Shown: positions 31,518 through 42,497, counted from the first letter of the stretch. The stretch: DNA of 55,089 nucleotides from Sedimenticola sp. (GCA_027026755.1 JALVNE010000004.1:1-55089); one strand, 5' to 3'. Numbers and translations are program-made. The notes: a model not told the origin generated them from the letters alone.

Positions 31518-33692
31518 CTACTCCTGCTCTGCAAGCGCCGCCTGGCTTGCCGGTATGCGCAGAATGAACCGGGCGCCGCCTTCCTCGCGGTTTTCCGCGC
31601 GTATGCTGCCTCCATGTTCCTCCACGATCTTCTTCACGATTGCCAAGCCCAGGCCGGTGCCCTTGGCCTTGCTGGTCACATAGGGTTCGAACAGGCCCTC
31701 GATGTCCTGCTCCTGGAAGCCGGTGCCATGGTCTTCCACCAGGATCTCGAGAAACAGCATGTCCTGCTCTCCCGGCCAGTAGGCGGAGGTGCTCACCCTC
31801 ACCACTTCCCCCCTGTCCTCAGGCGTGGCCTCCTGGGCGTTCTTGATGAGATTATGCACTACCTGGCGGAATCTTACCGGATCGGCTTCTATCTGTATGC
31901 CCGGCGCACCGGGGTCAAAGGCCACCACATCACCATAGAGAGCCAGCACGTCGGCGAGGAAGTCATCCGCCACCAGGGGCTGGGCCTCCAGGCGAGAAGG
32001 CTTGGCATAGTCGGAAAAGGCGTTGACCATGGATTTCATGGCCTCCACCTGGTTGACGATGGTGCGCGTGGCGCTGTCCAGCACCTTGCTGTCTTCCTCG
32101 GAAAGCTTGTGCAGGTATTTGCGCCGCAGGCGTTCCGCGGACAGCTGGATGGGGGTGAGGGGATTCTTGATCTCATGGGCCAGACGCCGCGCCACTTCGC
32201 CCCAGGCTGCATCCCGCTGGGCCTTCACCAGGGTGGTGACGTCATCGAACACCACCACGCAGCCGATTTCCGTACTCTCCACCACTTTCAAACGGGTACA
32301 GCCGCAAATGAGAAACTGGCGCCCCCGGTGGCGATGCAGCACCAGTTCCTGGCGCCAGTCCTGACCTTCCGGGCCCATGCTGCAGGACAGCAGGGCCACG
32401 AAGGGTTCCAGCTCCGGATAGCTGGATGCAAGTTCCTTCAGGGGACGACCGATGAAGCGCCCCACGTCCGCACCCAGAATCTGCGTTGCAGCACGGTTGG
32501 CGGTACGCAGGTTACCGTCCACGTCCACCGCCATGACGCCCGTGGACAGGTGATGGAGCACGGCTTCCAGGTACTGCCGCTGGAACTCCAGTTTCTGCTT
32601 GCTCTGTTCCGCCACATCCCTGGCCTGGGCCAGGTGGCGGGTCATGGCATTGAAGGACGCCACCAGGAAGCCCAGCTCATCATGATAGCGGGGCACGGGA
32701 ATCTGCCCGTCCAGCTCGCCCTCGGCAATGGCCCGGGTACCCTCGGCAATGGCCCGTATGGGCGCCACCATGCGCCGCGAGGTATAGAAGGCCGCCCAGA
32801 TGGCGGCAAACACGCTCACCAGCAGCACCAGGGACAGGGCCAGAATGAAACTGAATTTGATGGATTCACGCATATAGGCCCGCTGCCGGTAGGCAGCATA
32901 GGCGGACTGCACGTTCTCGCTCAGCTCGGTAATGCGTTCCGAAGTGGGGAAGATGGCCTGGAGAATCAGCCCCCGGGACAGGTCTGCCACCAGCACCCGG
33001 ATATGCAGTTCACCAGATTCTCCATAGGGCGTGAACTGCACGTAGTTCTTGCCGCTGACCACTTGCTGCAGGATCAGGGGGTCCGGCGCGCTAGGCACCA
33101 GCACATCGGGGTTGATGTTGCTGGAAGCCAGGATCTCGCCCTGGGGCGTGGCCAGGGCCACTTCGGTGGCGCCGGAACGGGCGCGCAGGTCACTCAGAGC
33201 CAGGGTCAGGGCTGTCTGGGAGCTGTCGTCTATGCTCTCCAGCATCTGCTCGGTAAGCCGCAGCAGCACCCGTTTGTTCATGTTCAGGGTGGCCTGGTTC
33301 AGCTCCAGGGCATCGGCCATGGCCGAGTCGATCTGCACGTCGAACCAGCTGTCTATGCCCTGCATGAGAAACTGCAGGGAGTAATAATAGACGATGCCCA
33401 CCGGCGCCATGCCCAGCACCACGAACATGACCACCATGCGCGCCATGAGCCGCGCCCCGGCCGCATTGCGGCGGTAGTCGCGCAGCAGCCGCGCCAGGTT
33501 CACCGCCACCACCATGGACAGGGTGACCAGGCCCACGACGATGAACACCAGCAGGGGAATGAACCAGTGGCTCAGGCTCTCGGACTTGAGCACTGCACCG
33601 CTGAGAAAGTGCAGGGCGAACAGCAGGAGCAGCAACAGCAGGCCAACTGCCCAGGCCCCAAAGCGCCAGGTCTTCAGGGCTGCAGCCGCCAT
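31518..33692 (-). CDS. ntrY: NtrY-like sensor histidine kinase
   Basis: A membrane kinase of 724 residues: two or more N-terminal membrane helices, a periplasmic loop, a further helix (FILALSLVLLVSVFAAIWA) and HAMP. A PAS domain and the kinase core follow. The phosphorylated His is in RRLAHEIKNPLTPIQ, the N box is HNLIKNAQEA and the G boxes are DHGTGF and GTGLGLAIVKK. It is coupled to DUF4390 upstream (overlap 19 bases) and ntrX downstream. Confidence 0.94.
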   Translation of the reverse strand: MAAAALKTWRFGAWAVGLLLLLLLFALHFLSGAVLKSESLSHWFIPLLVFIVVGLVTLSMVVAVNLARLLRDYRRNAAGARLMARMVVMFVVLGMAPVGIVYYYSLQFLMQGIDSWFDVQIDSAMADALELNQATLNMNKRVLLRLTEQMLESIDDSSQTALTLALSDLRARSGATEVALATPQGEILASSNINPDVLVPSAPDPLILQQVVSGKNYVQFTPYGESGELHIRVLVADLSRGLILQAIFPTSERITELSENVQSAYAAYRQRAYMRESIKFSFILALSLVLLVSVFAAIWAAFYTSRRMVAPIRAIAEGTRAIAEGELDGQIPVPRYHDELGFLVASFNAMTRHLAQARDVAEQSKQKLEFQRQYLEAVLHHLSTGVMAVDVDGNLRTANRAATQILGADVGRFIGRPLKELASSYPELEPFVALLSCSMGPEGQDWRQELVLHRHRGRQFLICGCTRLKVVESTEIGCVVVFDDVTTLVKAQRDAAWGEVARRLAHEIKNPLTPIQLSAERLRRKYLHKLSEEDSKVLDSATRTIVNQVEAMKSMVNAFSDYAKPSRLEAQPLVADDFLADVLALYGDVVAFDPGAPGIQIEADPVRFRQVVHNLIKNAQEATPEDRGEVVRVSTSAYWPGEQDMLFLEILVEDHGTGFQEQDIEGLFEPYVTSKAKGTGLGLAIVKKIVEEHGGSIRAENREEGGARFILRIPASQAALAEQE

Positions 33693-34240
33693 TCATATAC
33701 CTTGCTGCTCAGATGCCAGCCGGGAAACAGGTAAGCCTTGGGCCGCAGGGGCAGGGGCAACTCACCGATGTCGTTGGACGTCTGTATGCTCACCCGGTAG
33801 AAACGCCCTTTCTCCAGCGCAGAGGAACGGATGATGCGTTCTCCCTTGAGATCGCCAAGAGCCAGCAGGGCCGCATCCCGGGTGGCAAAACGGCGCCGGG
33901 TGCCGGCATCCAGGTCCAGCACCTCGTATTCCCCGGCCAGGGGATGAAAACTGAGTTGACGGCGCACGCTCTTGCGTGCCAGGGCGCTGCGCCAGAAGGC
34001 AGCGTCCTCGGGTTCGATGACGATTTCCGTGACAAAGGTCAGGGGAACCCCGTTTTCCAGGGCCTCCAGCATGGTGTCAGTGAGAACATAGTGCTGCAGC
34101 AGGTCGAGAACGATCCAGCCGTCCTCCTCACCGATGGCCACGGCCTTGTAGGAGATGCCGGCCGCCTGGACGGACAGGGCGAAAAAGCTGCAGAACAGTA
34201 ACAGCAGCAGGCGTGTCCGGGCCACGCTCACCTCAGTCAC
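33674..34240 (-). CDS. DUF4390 secreted protein
   Basis: A protein of about 188 residues from a GTG at 34240, which overlaps the rsmB stop; the frame itself is open to 34309. A signal peptide (LLLLLFCSFFALSVQA) precedes a beta-rich domain with VLTDTMLEALENGVPLTFVTEI and KAYLFPGWHL, characteristic of DUF4390. The function is unknown, but it is usually found just before ntrY in this order, suggesting a role with the sensor. Confidence 0.82.
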   Translation of the reverse strand: MTEVSVARTRLLLLLFCSFFALSVQAAGISYKAVAIGEEDGWIVLDLLQHYVLTDTMLEALENGVPLTFVTEIVIEPEDAAFWRSALARKSVRRQLSFHPLAGEYEVLDLDAGTRRRFATRDAALLALGDLKGERIIRSSALEKGRFYRVSIQTSNDIGELPLPLRPKAYLFPGWHLSSKVYEWRLQP

Positions 34241-35594
34241 CCCGTTTTTCCAGCAATGCATAATAGAATCCATCTGTCTCCAGGGTATCCGGCAACAACT
34301 GCAAGCCATGAGACGTCATGATGCCCCTTTCGGATTGGAGCCCGACAGCACGGGCGTCCGGCTGTCTCTGCAAAAAACCTGCAATCTGCTCATCGTTTTC
34401 CCACGGCAGCAGGGAACAGGTCGCGTACAGCATTTTGCCACCTGGCCGCAACAATGACCACAGGGCATCCAGTATGCGCGCCTGGCGCTGCCGCAATTTC
34501 GCCACGTCATCCGGTCGGCGCAGCAGACGGATATCCGGATGGCGGCGTATCACTCCCGTGGCCGTGCAAGGCACGTCCGCCAGGATACGGTCATAGCTTG
34601 TCTCCGCCCAGCTGCTCTCGGGCCGAGAGGCATCCCCGGTGACCAGTTCCGGGCTGAACCCCAGCCGCGCCATGTTCTGCGCCACCCGTTCCAGGCGCCG
34701 TTCATCCAGATCCATGGCGGTGAGACGCAGATCCGGCGTATGCTCCAGAATATGCCCGGTCTTGCCGCCTGGCGCGGCACAGGCGTCCAGCACCCGCATG
34801 CCCGGCCGGGCATCCAGCAGGAAGGCGGCCATTTGGGCGCCCGCATCCTGCACGGACACCAGCCCCCGGGAAAAACCTGGCAGCCTTTCCACGGAAACCG
34901 CCTCGTCCAGTATCAGGGCGGACGGAACGGCCTTTACCGGTCGCGCCGTCAACCCCGCCTCTTTCAGCAGGCCTGCATATTCTGACAGGCTGTTGCGCCC
35001 CAGGTTCACCCGCAGGCCCAAAGGCGGGCGCAGGGAGAGCCCCCGGTATATTCCTTGCGCGTGCTCCGGCCAGGCCTGCTCCAGGGCATCCAGCAGCCAG
35101 CCGGGCAGCTGGTGGCGCAGCTGGGGCGATGCTGTTTTTTCGAGTCTGGACAACAGGGATTCCTGCTCCCGCTGAAACCGCCGCAACACACCGTTCACCA
35201 GGGCGACCGCCCATTTCTTGCGCAGCAGACGCGCCGCGCCGGCCGTTTCGCCGATGGCAGCATGGGGTGGAATACGGGTATGCAGCAGTTGGTAGAAGCC
35301 GCCAAGCAGCAGGGCATGAACATCCCTGTCCTTTGCCTTCAGGGGCTGGCGCAGCAACATGGCCGCCAAGGCATCCAAGCGGAAGTACTCGCGGCAGACG
35401 CCGTAGGCCAGTTCCGCGAGCAGGGGCCGGTCACGCCCTGCAACCCTCTCCTGGCCCTGCTGCAAGACATCGGTGAGGGACCGCCCCTCGAGCACGGCCC
35501 GGATGACCAGCGCCAGCTGAGCACGCAACAGGGCGCCCCTGTCTGCCTGGCTGCGCCCTGCTGCATTCTGCGGGGGCTGGCGCCGTTCAGCCAA
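34233..35594 (-). CDS. rsmB: 16S rRNA m5C967 methyltransferase
   Basis: Methylates C967 of 16S rRNA using S-adenosylmethionine. It has an N-terminal NusB-like domain (about residues 20-150), then a Rossmann methyltransferase domain with LDACAAPGGKTGHILE, the catalytic Cys motifs DVPCTATG and YATCSLLPWEN, and RRHPDI. The TTG at 35594, overlapping the fmt stop, is the likely start (453 residues); the frame extends to an ATG at 35639. Confidence 0.93.
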   Translation of the reverse strand: MAERRQPPQNAAGRSQADRGALLRAQLALVIRAVLEGRSLTDVLQQGQERVAGRDRPLLAELAYGVCREYFRLDALAAMLLRQPLKAKDRDVHALLLGGFYQLLHTRIPPHAAIGETAGAARLLRKKWAVALVNGVLRRFQREQESLLSRLEKTASPQLRHQLPGWLLDALEQAWPEHAQGIYRGLSLRPPLGLRVNLGRNSLSEYAGLLKEAGLTARPVKAVPSALILDEAVSVERLPGFSRGLVSVQDAGAQMAAFLLDARPGMRVLDACAAPGGKTGHILEHTPDLRLTAMDLDERRLERVAQNMARLGFSPELVTGDASRPESSWAETSYDRILADVPCTATGVIRRHPDIRLLRRPDDVAKLRQRQARILDALWSLLRPGGKMLYATCSLLPWENDEQIAGFLQRQPDARAVGLQSERGIMTSHGLQLLPDTLETDGFYYALLEKRGD

Positions 35595-36522
35595 GCAGTA
35601 TCCCCTGGATGGAATGGGCGTTGATGAAATCCCGGGCATCCATGGCGCGCTTGCCCGGCATCTGCAGGCGGGTGACCCGCAACAGGCCGTCGGCGGTAGA
35701 AATGTCTATGCCGTCCCGGGTGGCGGACATGACTGTGCCCGGTTCCGCCGTCATTCCCTCGATGGCCCGCGCTTCCCAGATGCGCAGGTTGGCATTCTCG
35801 TAACGGGTATAGGCGACGGGCCAGGGATTGAAGGCGCGCACCTGACGCTCGAGGACGAGGGCAGGCTGATGCCAGTCTATGCGCGCTTCTTTCTTGTCCA
35901 GCTTGGCAGCATAGGTGGCCTGGCTGTCATCCTGAGGCCGAGGTTGCAGGCTGCCATCGGCAATGCCCGGCAGGGCTTCCATCAGGGCGTCCGCGCCAAG
36001 GAGGGAAAGCCTGTCATGCAGGCTGCCACCGGTTTCGTCCGGCGCCAGTTCCACTGCTTTCATCAGGTACACCGGCCCGGTGTCCAGTCCTTCGTCCATG
36101 CGCATGATGCTCACGCCGCTCTGGGCATCCCCGGCCTGTATGGCCCGCTGTATGGGCGCGGCGCCACGCCAGCGGGGCAGCAGGGAGGCATGGATATTGA
36201 CGCAGCCCAGGCGGGGAATCTCCAGCACTTCAGCGGGCAGCAGTAGCCCGTAAGCCACCACCACCATCAGGTCGGGGTTCAGGGCGCGCAGCTGCTCCAC
36301 CTCGGCAGCGTCCTTCAGGCTGGCGGGCTGATGCACGGGAATGCCGGCATCCAGGGCGGCCGCCTTGACCGGGCCGGCCACCAGTTTACGGCCGCGGCCC
36401 GCGGGGCGGTCCGGCTGGGTATAAACGGCCGTCACCTGGTGCGCAGAGCCCAGCAGAGCCTCGAGCGGCGGCACGGAAAAATCGGGGGTGCCCGCAAAAA
36501 CGATACGCAGGGAATCACTCAT
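35587..36522 (-). CDS. fmt: Methionyl-tRNA formyltransferase
   Basis: Formylates initiator methionyl-tRNA. It has 311 residues: IVFAGTPDFSVPPLEALL at the start, the catalytic region NIHASLLPRWRGAAPIQRAI with HASLLP, and a C-terminal OB domain. It follows def with a 1-base overlap (def stop / fmt ATG) and overlaps the rsmB start. Confidence 0.96.
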   Translation of the reverse strand: MSDSLRIVFAGTPDFSVPPLEALLGSAHQVTAVYTQPDRPAGRGRKLVAGPVKAAALDAGIPVHQPASLKDAAEVEQLRALNPDLMVVVAYGLLLPAEVLEIPRLGCVNIHASLLPRWRGAAPIQRAIQAGDAQSGVSIMRMDEGLDTGPVYLMKAVELAPDETGGSLHDRLSLLGADALMEALPGIADGSLQPRPQDDSQATYAAKLDKKEARIDWHQPALVLERQVRAFNPWPVAYTRYENANLRIWEARAIEGMTAEPGTVMSATRDGIDISTADGLLRVTRLQMPGKRAMDARDFINAHSIQGILLG

Positions 36523-37058
36523 CAGATGGCTTTTCTCGCCTGTTTCTTTTCGGCGCTGGCGCGGGTCCTGGCTTCCTTTTCCAGCTTCTTGCGGATACGT
36601 TCCCGCTTGAGGCGGGACAGATAGTCCACGAACAGCTTGCCATGGAGATGGTCGATCTCGTGCTGTACGCAGACGGCCAGCAGACCATCCAGATCCCGGG
36701 TGAATTCCCGGCCTTCCAGGTCCATGGCCCTGAGCTTCACCTTCTCGGCGCGTTTCACCGTATCGTAGAAGCCCGGCACGGAAAGACAGCCCTCCTCCAT
36801 TTCTTCTTCCCCCTCGGCTTCGAGTATCTCGGGATTGATGAGCACCAGGGGATCATCCCTGTCCTCGGAAATATCGATGACGACGACCTGAAGGGCCACC
36901 CCGACCTGGATCGCCGCAAGACCGATGCCCGGCGCGTCATACATGGTTTCCAGCATGTCTGCGGCCAGCTTGCGGACGTTTTCATCCACTTCGGACACGG
37001 GTTTTGCGCGATTTCTGAGACGCGGGTCAGGAAATTTAAGAATATCCAGTATCGCCAT
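36522..37058 (-). CDS. def: Peptide deformylase
   Basis: Removes the N-formyl group from nascent proteins. It has 178 residues with the three metal motifs [18 protein letters not shown] and QHEIDH. The tail after residue 150 is unusually basic and helical ([19 protein letters not shown]), likely for the ribosome exit surface. It is first gene of the leftward def-fmt-rsmB-DUF4390-ntrYX-trkA-trkH series. Confidence 0.96.
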   Translation of the reverse strand: MAILDILKFPDPRLRNRAKPVSEVDENVRKLAADMLETMYDAPGIGLAAIQVGVALQVVVIDISEDRDDPLVLINPEILEAEGEEEMEEGCLSVPGFYDTVKRAEKVKLRAMDLEGREFTRDLDGLLAVCVQHEIDHLHGKLFVDYLSRLKRERIRKKLEKEARTRASAEKKQARKAI

Positions 37059-37412
37059 GATTACAAATAAGTTCTATAGTAGTAAAGGAATCTGTCTGTT
37101 ATGTGGCAGCTGTTGCTGACATGCTGGCCATCCGAGGGGGTCGGAGCATTCAGGACTGCCAGGCGGCAAACTACCTGCTTCGGGAACGCCGCACCGGCAG
37201 CCAACCTGAATCTGCGAGAGTATCCTGCATACCACCTTCGAATATTATGGCATAAAGATGGATAAGGCATTTGACGATAGCGTGGTTTTTCGGGAAGAAT
37301 GCCGGAAACGACAAAGCAACATGCACATCAAGGAATCTCTGAATCGAGACGGGACGAGGTAGATGCGAGTTCATGACTTGATCCGGGGATTCCCCAAACA
37401 AGGGAAGCCCGA
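37059..37412. other. Divergent intergenic region def / lysM
   Basis: 354 bases, AT-richer than the genes, carrying the promoters of both directions. A lone half-site ggggtcggag at about 37138-37147 resembles a REPIN arm, but no inverted partner is nearby. No gene is seen. Confidence 0.5.
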
Positions 37413-38537
37413 ATGAAAAGAATCAGCCGTTTTTTTCTTGCCGCCATATTTGTTTCAGGAATCTGCGGTATCAGTCTGGCAGCAGACGACCTGGTAAAGC
37501 CTGACCATCCACAACACTACGTGGTGAAAAAAGGCGATACCCTGTGGGACATTGCGGGCATGTACCTGTACAAGCCCTGGCTGTGGCCTGAAATCTGGCA
37601 TGTCAACCCCCAGATCAAGAACCCTCATCTGATCTACCCCGGCGATGAGCTGGAGATGGTCTACATCAATGGCAAACCGCAGCTGCGGGTGGCCAATCGC
37701 GGCCGGGTCAAACTCTCCCCGCGTATTCGCCGCAACAAGCTGGCTGCCGCCATTCCAGCCATTCCCATCGACGCCATCGCCCCCTTCCTGACCCGCCCTC
37801 TGGTGGTAGGGAAGGATGAGCTGGATCACAAACCCTACCTGGTGGCCTTTGCCGACGAGCATATTGCCGCAGGCGCGGGCCAGAAGATCTATGTACGGGA
37901 GATTCCCAACTGGGAACACAAGAAATTCGACATCCTGCGCGCAGGCCCTGCCTACAAGGATGGCGACACCGGTGAAATACTGGGATACGAAGCCCTGCTC
38001 ACCGGCATTGGCACGCTCAAGCGCGTCGGTGATCCTGCCACCGTGTATCTCGATGCCACCATGAGAGAAGTCCTGGTGGGCGACCGGCTGGTTCCCGCGA
38101 CGGAAGGCGTGTTGGCCACGGATTTTCAGCCTCACGCACCTGCCGGGGAAGTCAATGGCAACATCATCGCCATGGTCGAGGGCCTCAAGGAAATCGGCCA
38201 GTACAGCATCGTGGTGCTGGACCGGGGACTGCGCGACGGTGTGGATCCTGGCACCGTGTTCCAGGTGAACAACCGGGGTGAAACCATACCGGACAATGTG
38301 GCCCGCAAGGCCCGGAGCCTGGTTGCCGACGTCGCCGAATACACCTACGACGATACCCTCACCCACACGGTGGAAGGGAATGGCTGGGAAGAAAAACCCC
38401 GTTGGGAGACGGTCACCCTGCCGGACGAGCCCGCCGGACTGTTGATGGTGTTCCGCAGCTTCGACCGGGTCAGTTACGGCGTGGTGCTGCATGCCAAGCG
38501 GGCCATGCATGTAGGGGATCGCATCGTCAATCCCTGA
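37413..38537 (+). CDS. LysM-domain secreted protein
   Basis: A 374-residue exported protein with a signal peptide (FFLAAIFVSGICGISLAA) and one LysM domain at about residues 35-85 (YVVKKGDTLWDIAGMYL, PGDELEMV), expected to bind peptidoglycan. The large C-terminal beta-rich region has no function I can name. It belongs to the conserved lysM-dprA pair beside def/fmt. The start has an AAGGGAAG site and the stop shares one base with the dprA ATG. Confidence 0.88.
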   Translation: MKRISRFFLAAIFVSGICGISLAADDLVKPDHPQHYVVKKGDTLWDIAGMYLYKPWLWPEIWHVNPQIKNPHLIYPGDELEMVYINGKPQLRVANRGRVKLSPRIRRNKLAAAIPAIPIDAIAPFLTRPLVVGKDELDHKPYLVAFADEHIAAGAGQKIYVREIPNWEHKKFDILRAGPAYKDGDTGEILGYEALLTGIGTLKRVGDPATVYLDATMREVLVGDRLVPATEGVLATDFQPHAPAGEVNGNIIAMVEGLKEIGQYSIVVLDRGLRDGVDPGTVFQVNNRGETIPDNVARKARSLVADVAEYTYDDTLTHTVEGNGWEEKPRWETVTLPDEPAGLLMVFRSFDRVSYGVVLHAKRAMHVGDRIVNP

Positions 38538-39634
38538 TGCGACAAGATTTACTTGCCTGGCTGGCCCTGATGCGGCTGCCAGGCATCGGACCGGCCACCA
38601 TCAACCCCTTGCTGCGCAAGGGGTTTTCTGTTGAAGAACTGTTGCGTGACCCGCCCGCGCAGCTTCCCGAAAGAGCCCGCCAGGCCCTGCGCGAACCCGA
38701 CTGGAATCAGGCCGAGCATGATCTCCGCTGGCTGGAACAGGAACATCACCATTTCCTGCCTCTCAGCTCGTCCCGTTATCCTTCCCGACTGGCGGAACTC
38801 GCCGACGCCCCCACGGGTCTTTACATCCATGGCGATCTGGAGGCACTGGATGCTCCCCAGATCGCCATGGTGGGAAGTAGGAACCCCAGCCGGGGCGGCA
38901 TCCAGACAGCGGAAGATTTTGCCCGGCATTTTGCCCGCAGCGGCATCACCGTCACCTCCGGCCTGGCCATGGGCATAGACACCGCCAGTCACCGTGGCGC
39001 CTTGAATGGTTCGGGGCCGACCATCGCCGTCATGGCCACCGGCCTGGACAGGGTGTACCCGGCCAGCAACCGGGATCTGGCCCACGAGATCGCAGCCCAT
39101 GGCGCCCTGGTGTCGGAGTTTCCCCCGGGCACCAGCCCCAGGCGCGGGCATTTCCCCCGGCGCAACCGCATCATCAGCGGCCTGTCCCTGGGCGTGCTGG
39201 TGGTGGAAGCCGCCCTCAGGAGCGGCTCCCTGATCACCGCCCGTCTGGCAGGAGAACAGGGCCGGGAAGTCTTCGCCATTCCCGGTTCCATTCACAACCC
39301 CCTGGCCCGGGGCTGTCACCAACTGATCCGTGAAGGCGCAAAGCTGGTGGAAACCGCGGCAGACGTACTGGAGGAACTGGCCAGCAAACTGCAGCCTTAT
39401 CTGCTGGAACCCCGGGACACCGAAGCGGAGGGAACGTCCACCCTGGCCGGGCAGTCCGACCACGAGTACCAGGAACTGATGGATGCCATGGGCTACGACC
39501 CGGTTTCCACGGATACCCTGGTGGAAAGAACCGGCTTTGCCCCCGAAACTGTCTCCTCCATGTTACTATTGTTGGAAATGGAAGGTCGCGTATCGTCCGA
39601 ACCCGGTGGTCTGTTCGTTCTGATCAGGACCTGA
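38537..39634 (+). CDS. dprA: DNA processing protein DprA
   Basis: Protects incoming single-stranded DNA and loads RecA during natural transformation. It has 365 residues: an N-terminal helical domain (MRLPGIGPATI), then the Rossmann-like core (VGSRNPSRGG, SGLAMGIDTASHRGAL, PRRNRIISGLS) and a C-terminal winged-helix DML1 domain (YDPVSTDTLVERTGF). The ATG at 38537 overlaps the lysM stop. Confidence 0.95.
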   Translation: MRQDLLAWLALMRLPGIGPATINPLLRKGFSVEELLRDPPAQLPERARQALREPDWNQAEHDLRWLEQEHHHFLPLSSSRYPSRLAELADAPTGLYIHGDLEALDAPQIAMVGSRNPSRGGIQTAEDFARHFARSGITVTSGLAMGIDTASHRGALNGSGPTIAVMATGLDRVYPASNRDLAHEIAAHGALVSEFPPGTSPRRGHFPRRNRIISGLSLGVLVVEAALRSGSLITARLAGEQGREVFAIPGSIHNPLARGCHQLIREGAKLVETAADVLEELASKLQPYLLEPRDTEAEGTSTLAGQSDHEYQELMDAMGYDPVSTDTLVERTGFAPETVSSMLLLLEMEGRVSSEPGGLFVLIRT

Positions 39635-39664
39635 AACCCGTCACATCACTCCGGAAACATTGCC

Positions 39665-40141
39665 GTGAACGAAAATCTCATCGATGTTCTCATCTTCATC
39701 TACGAGAATTACATGGATGCCGAAAATCAGCCCCAGGACCAGATACTGCTGGAAGAGGAGCTGTTCAGGGCCGGCTTCGAGAAGGAAGAGATCAAGAAAG
39801 CCTTCGACTGGCTGGACGAACTGGCCTGGCGCCAGGGTTCCATCACCGACGCGGCCTCCAGCACCCGCCAGTCCTCGCGCATCTTCACCTTCCATGAACA
39901 GCAGCGCATCGACCTGGAAACCCGTGGCATGCTGCTCTACCTGGAGCAGGCAGGCATCCTCGACCCCGTGAGCCGGGAACTGGTCATCGAACGCGCCATG
40001 GCCCTGGACACCCAGGATTTGACTGCCGATGACGTGAAGTGGATCGTACTGCTGGTACTGCTCAACCAGCCCGGACAGGAAAGCGCCTTTGCCCTCATGG
40101 AAGAACTGATATACAACGGCAATCCGGAAATACTGCACTGA
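39665..40141 (+). CDS. smg: Smg/DUF494 family protein
   Basis: A 158-residue acidic helical protein starting with GTG at 39665 (NENLIDVLIFIYENYMD). It is recognised by the DUF494 pattern LEEELFRAGFEKEEIKKAFDWLDEL and LTADDVKWIVLLVLLNQPG. The function is unknown, but it constantly lies between dprA and topA in gammaproteobacteria. Confidence 0.92.
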   Translation: MNENLIDVLIFIYENYMDAENQPQDQILLEEELFRAGFEKEEIKKAFDWLDELAWRQGSITDAASSTRQSSRIFTFHEQQRIDLETRGMLLYLEQAGILDPVSRELVIERAMALDTQDLTADDVKWIVLLVLLNQPGQESAFALMEELIYNGNPEILH

Positions 40142-40205
40142 GCCGGGCAGCCCCGATGAATACTCGACCACGCCCGCAGCCGCGGGCGTTTACACATGGA
40201 CAAAC

Positions 40206-42496
40206 ATGAACCTGGTAATCGTTGAATCACCCGCCAAGGCCAAGACCATCAAGAAATATCTTGGCAAGGACTTCGAAGTGCTGGCCTCCTACGGCCATGT
40301 GCGCGACCTGGTACCCAAGGAAGGCGCCGTGGACCCGGAACACGACTTCCAGATGAAGTACCAGCCCATAGAGCGCAACGACAAGCACGTCAAGGCCATC
40401 TCCAGCAAGCTGAAGAACGCCGACGCCCTGTACCTGGCCACTGACCCGGACCGCGAAGGCGAGGCCATTTCCTGGCATTTGTACGAGCTGCTGAAGAACC
40501 GCAAGCACCTCAAGGGCAAGCCCGTACACCGGGTGGTATTCAACGAAATCACCAAGAAGGCCGTGCAGGACGCCATTGCCCATCCCCGGGAGCTGTCCAT
40601 GGACCTGGTGAACGCCCAGCAGGCGCGCCGCGCCCTGGACTATCTGGTGGGCTTCAACCTCTCACCCCTGCTGTGGAAGAAGATCCGCCGCGGCCTGTCC
40701 GCCGGCCGGGTGCAAAGCCCCGCCCTGCGCATGATCGTCGAGCGCGAGGAGGAGATCGAAGCCTTCAAGAGCCAGGAATACTGGACCGTGGAAGCCGACC
40801 TGAAAAAGGAAGGCGCCGAATTCAAGGCCAAGCTCATCCAGTACGGCGGGGACAAGGTGGAGCAGTTCACCATCACCGAGGAGAAGCAGGCCCGGGAAGT
40901 CGAGAAGACCCTGCTGGAAAAGGCCGGCGGCAAGCTGGACGTGGTCAAGGTCACCAAGAAACAGCGCCGGCGCAATCCGGCCGCGCCTTTCACCACCTCC
41001 ACCCTGCAGCAGGAAGCCGCGCGCAAGCTGGGCTTCACCACCAACCGCACCATGCGCGTGGCCCAGCAGCTCTATGAAGGCGTGGACATCGGCAACGGCG
41101 CCGTGGGCCTCATCACCTACATGCGTACCGATTCCGTAACTCTGGCCAATGAGGCCGTGGACGAGATCCGCGCCTATATCGGCGAAACATACGGCAAGGA
41201 TCAGCTGCCGGACAAACCCCGGGTATTCAAGACCAAGTCCAAGAACGCCCAGGAAGCCCATGAGGCCATCCGCCCGACCTCCATCCTGTACCACCCCAAG
41301 GATATCGCCAAACACCTGAGCAAGGAGCAGGCCAAGCTCTATGAACTCATCTGGAAGCGCACCCTGGCCAGTCAGATGGTGCATGCCACCCTGCACACCG
41401 TGGCTGCCGATCTGGCCGCTGGTGAAGGCAACATCTTCCGCGCCAACGGCTCCACCATCGTCAATCCGGGCTTCATGGCCGTGTACCAGGAAGGCCAGGA
41501 CGACAAAAAGCCCAAGGACAGCGACGAAAAAATGCTGCCCCCCCTCAAGGAAGGCGAACAGGTGGACCTGCTGGCCATCCGCCCGGAACAGCACTTCACC
41601 GAGCCGCCACCGCGCTACAGCGAGGCCAGCCTGGTCAAGGCCCTGGAAGAACACGGCATCGGCCGGCCCTCCACCTATGCCAGCATCATCTCCACCCTGC
41701 AAGACCGCGACTACGTGGAGCTGGAGAAAAAGCGCTTCCATCCCACGGACGTGGGCCGGGTGGTGAACAAGTTCCTCACCAACTATTTCACCCAGTACGT
41801 GGACTACGACTTCACCGCCAAGCTGGAAGACGAGCTGGATGCCGTGGCCCGGGGCGAGGAAGACTGGATTCCCCTGCTGAAAAAGTTCTGGAAACCCTTC
41901 AAGGACCGCATAGACCACACCCAGGAGAACGTGCAGCGTTCCGACGTCACCCAGGAGAAGATGGACGAGAAATGCCCCAAATGCGACAGCCCATTGTCCA
42001 TACGCCTGGGCCGCCACGGGCGCTTCATCGGCTGCACCAACTACCCGGACTGCGACTACACGCGCGACCTGAACGCCGACAGGGCCGAGGCGGAACAGCC
42101 CCAGGAAGTGGGTCGGGACTGCCCCGAATGCGGCTCCCCGCTGATCTTCAAACGCGGCCGCTACGGCAAGTTCATCGGCTGCTCGGGCTATCCCAAGTGC
42201 CGTTACATCGAGCCCCTGGAAAAACCCAAAGACACGGGCGTGCCCTGCCCCAAATGCAACAAGGGCAGCCTCATGCAGCGGAAGTCGCGCCGGGGCAAGA
42301 TCTTCTACTCCTGCTCCACCTATCCCAAATGCGACTACGCCATCTGGAACCAGCCGGTGAACGAGCCCTGCCCCAAATGCGGCTGGCCCGTGCTCACCAT
42401 CAAGACCACCAAGCGGCGCGGCACGGAAAAGGTCTGCCCCCAACCCAACTGTGATTATGCCGAGCCTTACGAAGAGCAGGAGGCGGCGGCAGACTG

Positions 42497-42497
<1 letters not shown>
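40206..42497 (+). CDS. topA: DNA topoisomerase I
   Basis: Relaxes negative supercoils. It has 763 residues: a TOPRIM domain (IVESPAKAKTIKKYLG, TDPDREGEAISWH), the catalytic Tyr in ITYMRTDS, the GRPSTYASII block, and four C-terminal four-Cys zinc ribbons (CPKC/CDY, CPEC/CRY, CPKC/CDY, CPKC/CDY). It is shorter than E. coli TopA (865), as it ends after the zinc ribbons. The tsaC ATG overlaps its stop by one base. Confidence 0.97.

Noticed and set aside
31614..33734. 706-codon plus-strand frame opposite ntrY
   Set aside because: GC-rich antisense openness; ntrY carries the full kinase motifs.
37135..37150. A fifth REPIN arm (ggggtcggag)
   Set aside because: Only half of one arm matches and no inverted partner lies within 300 bases.
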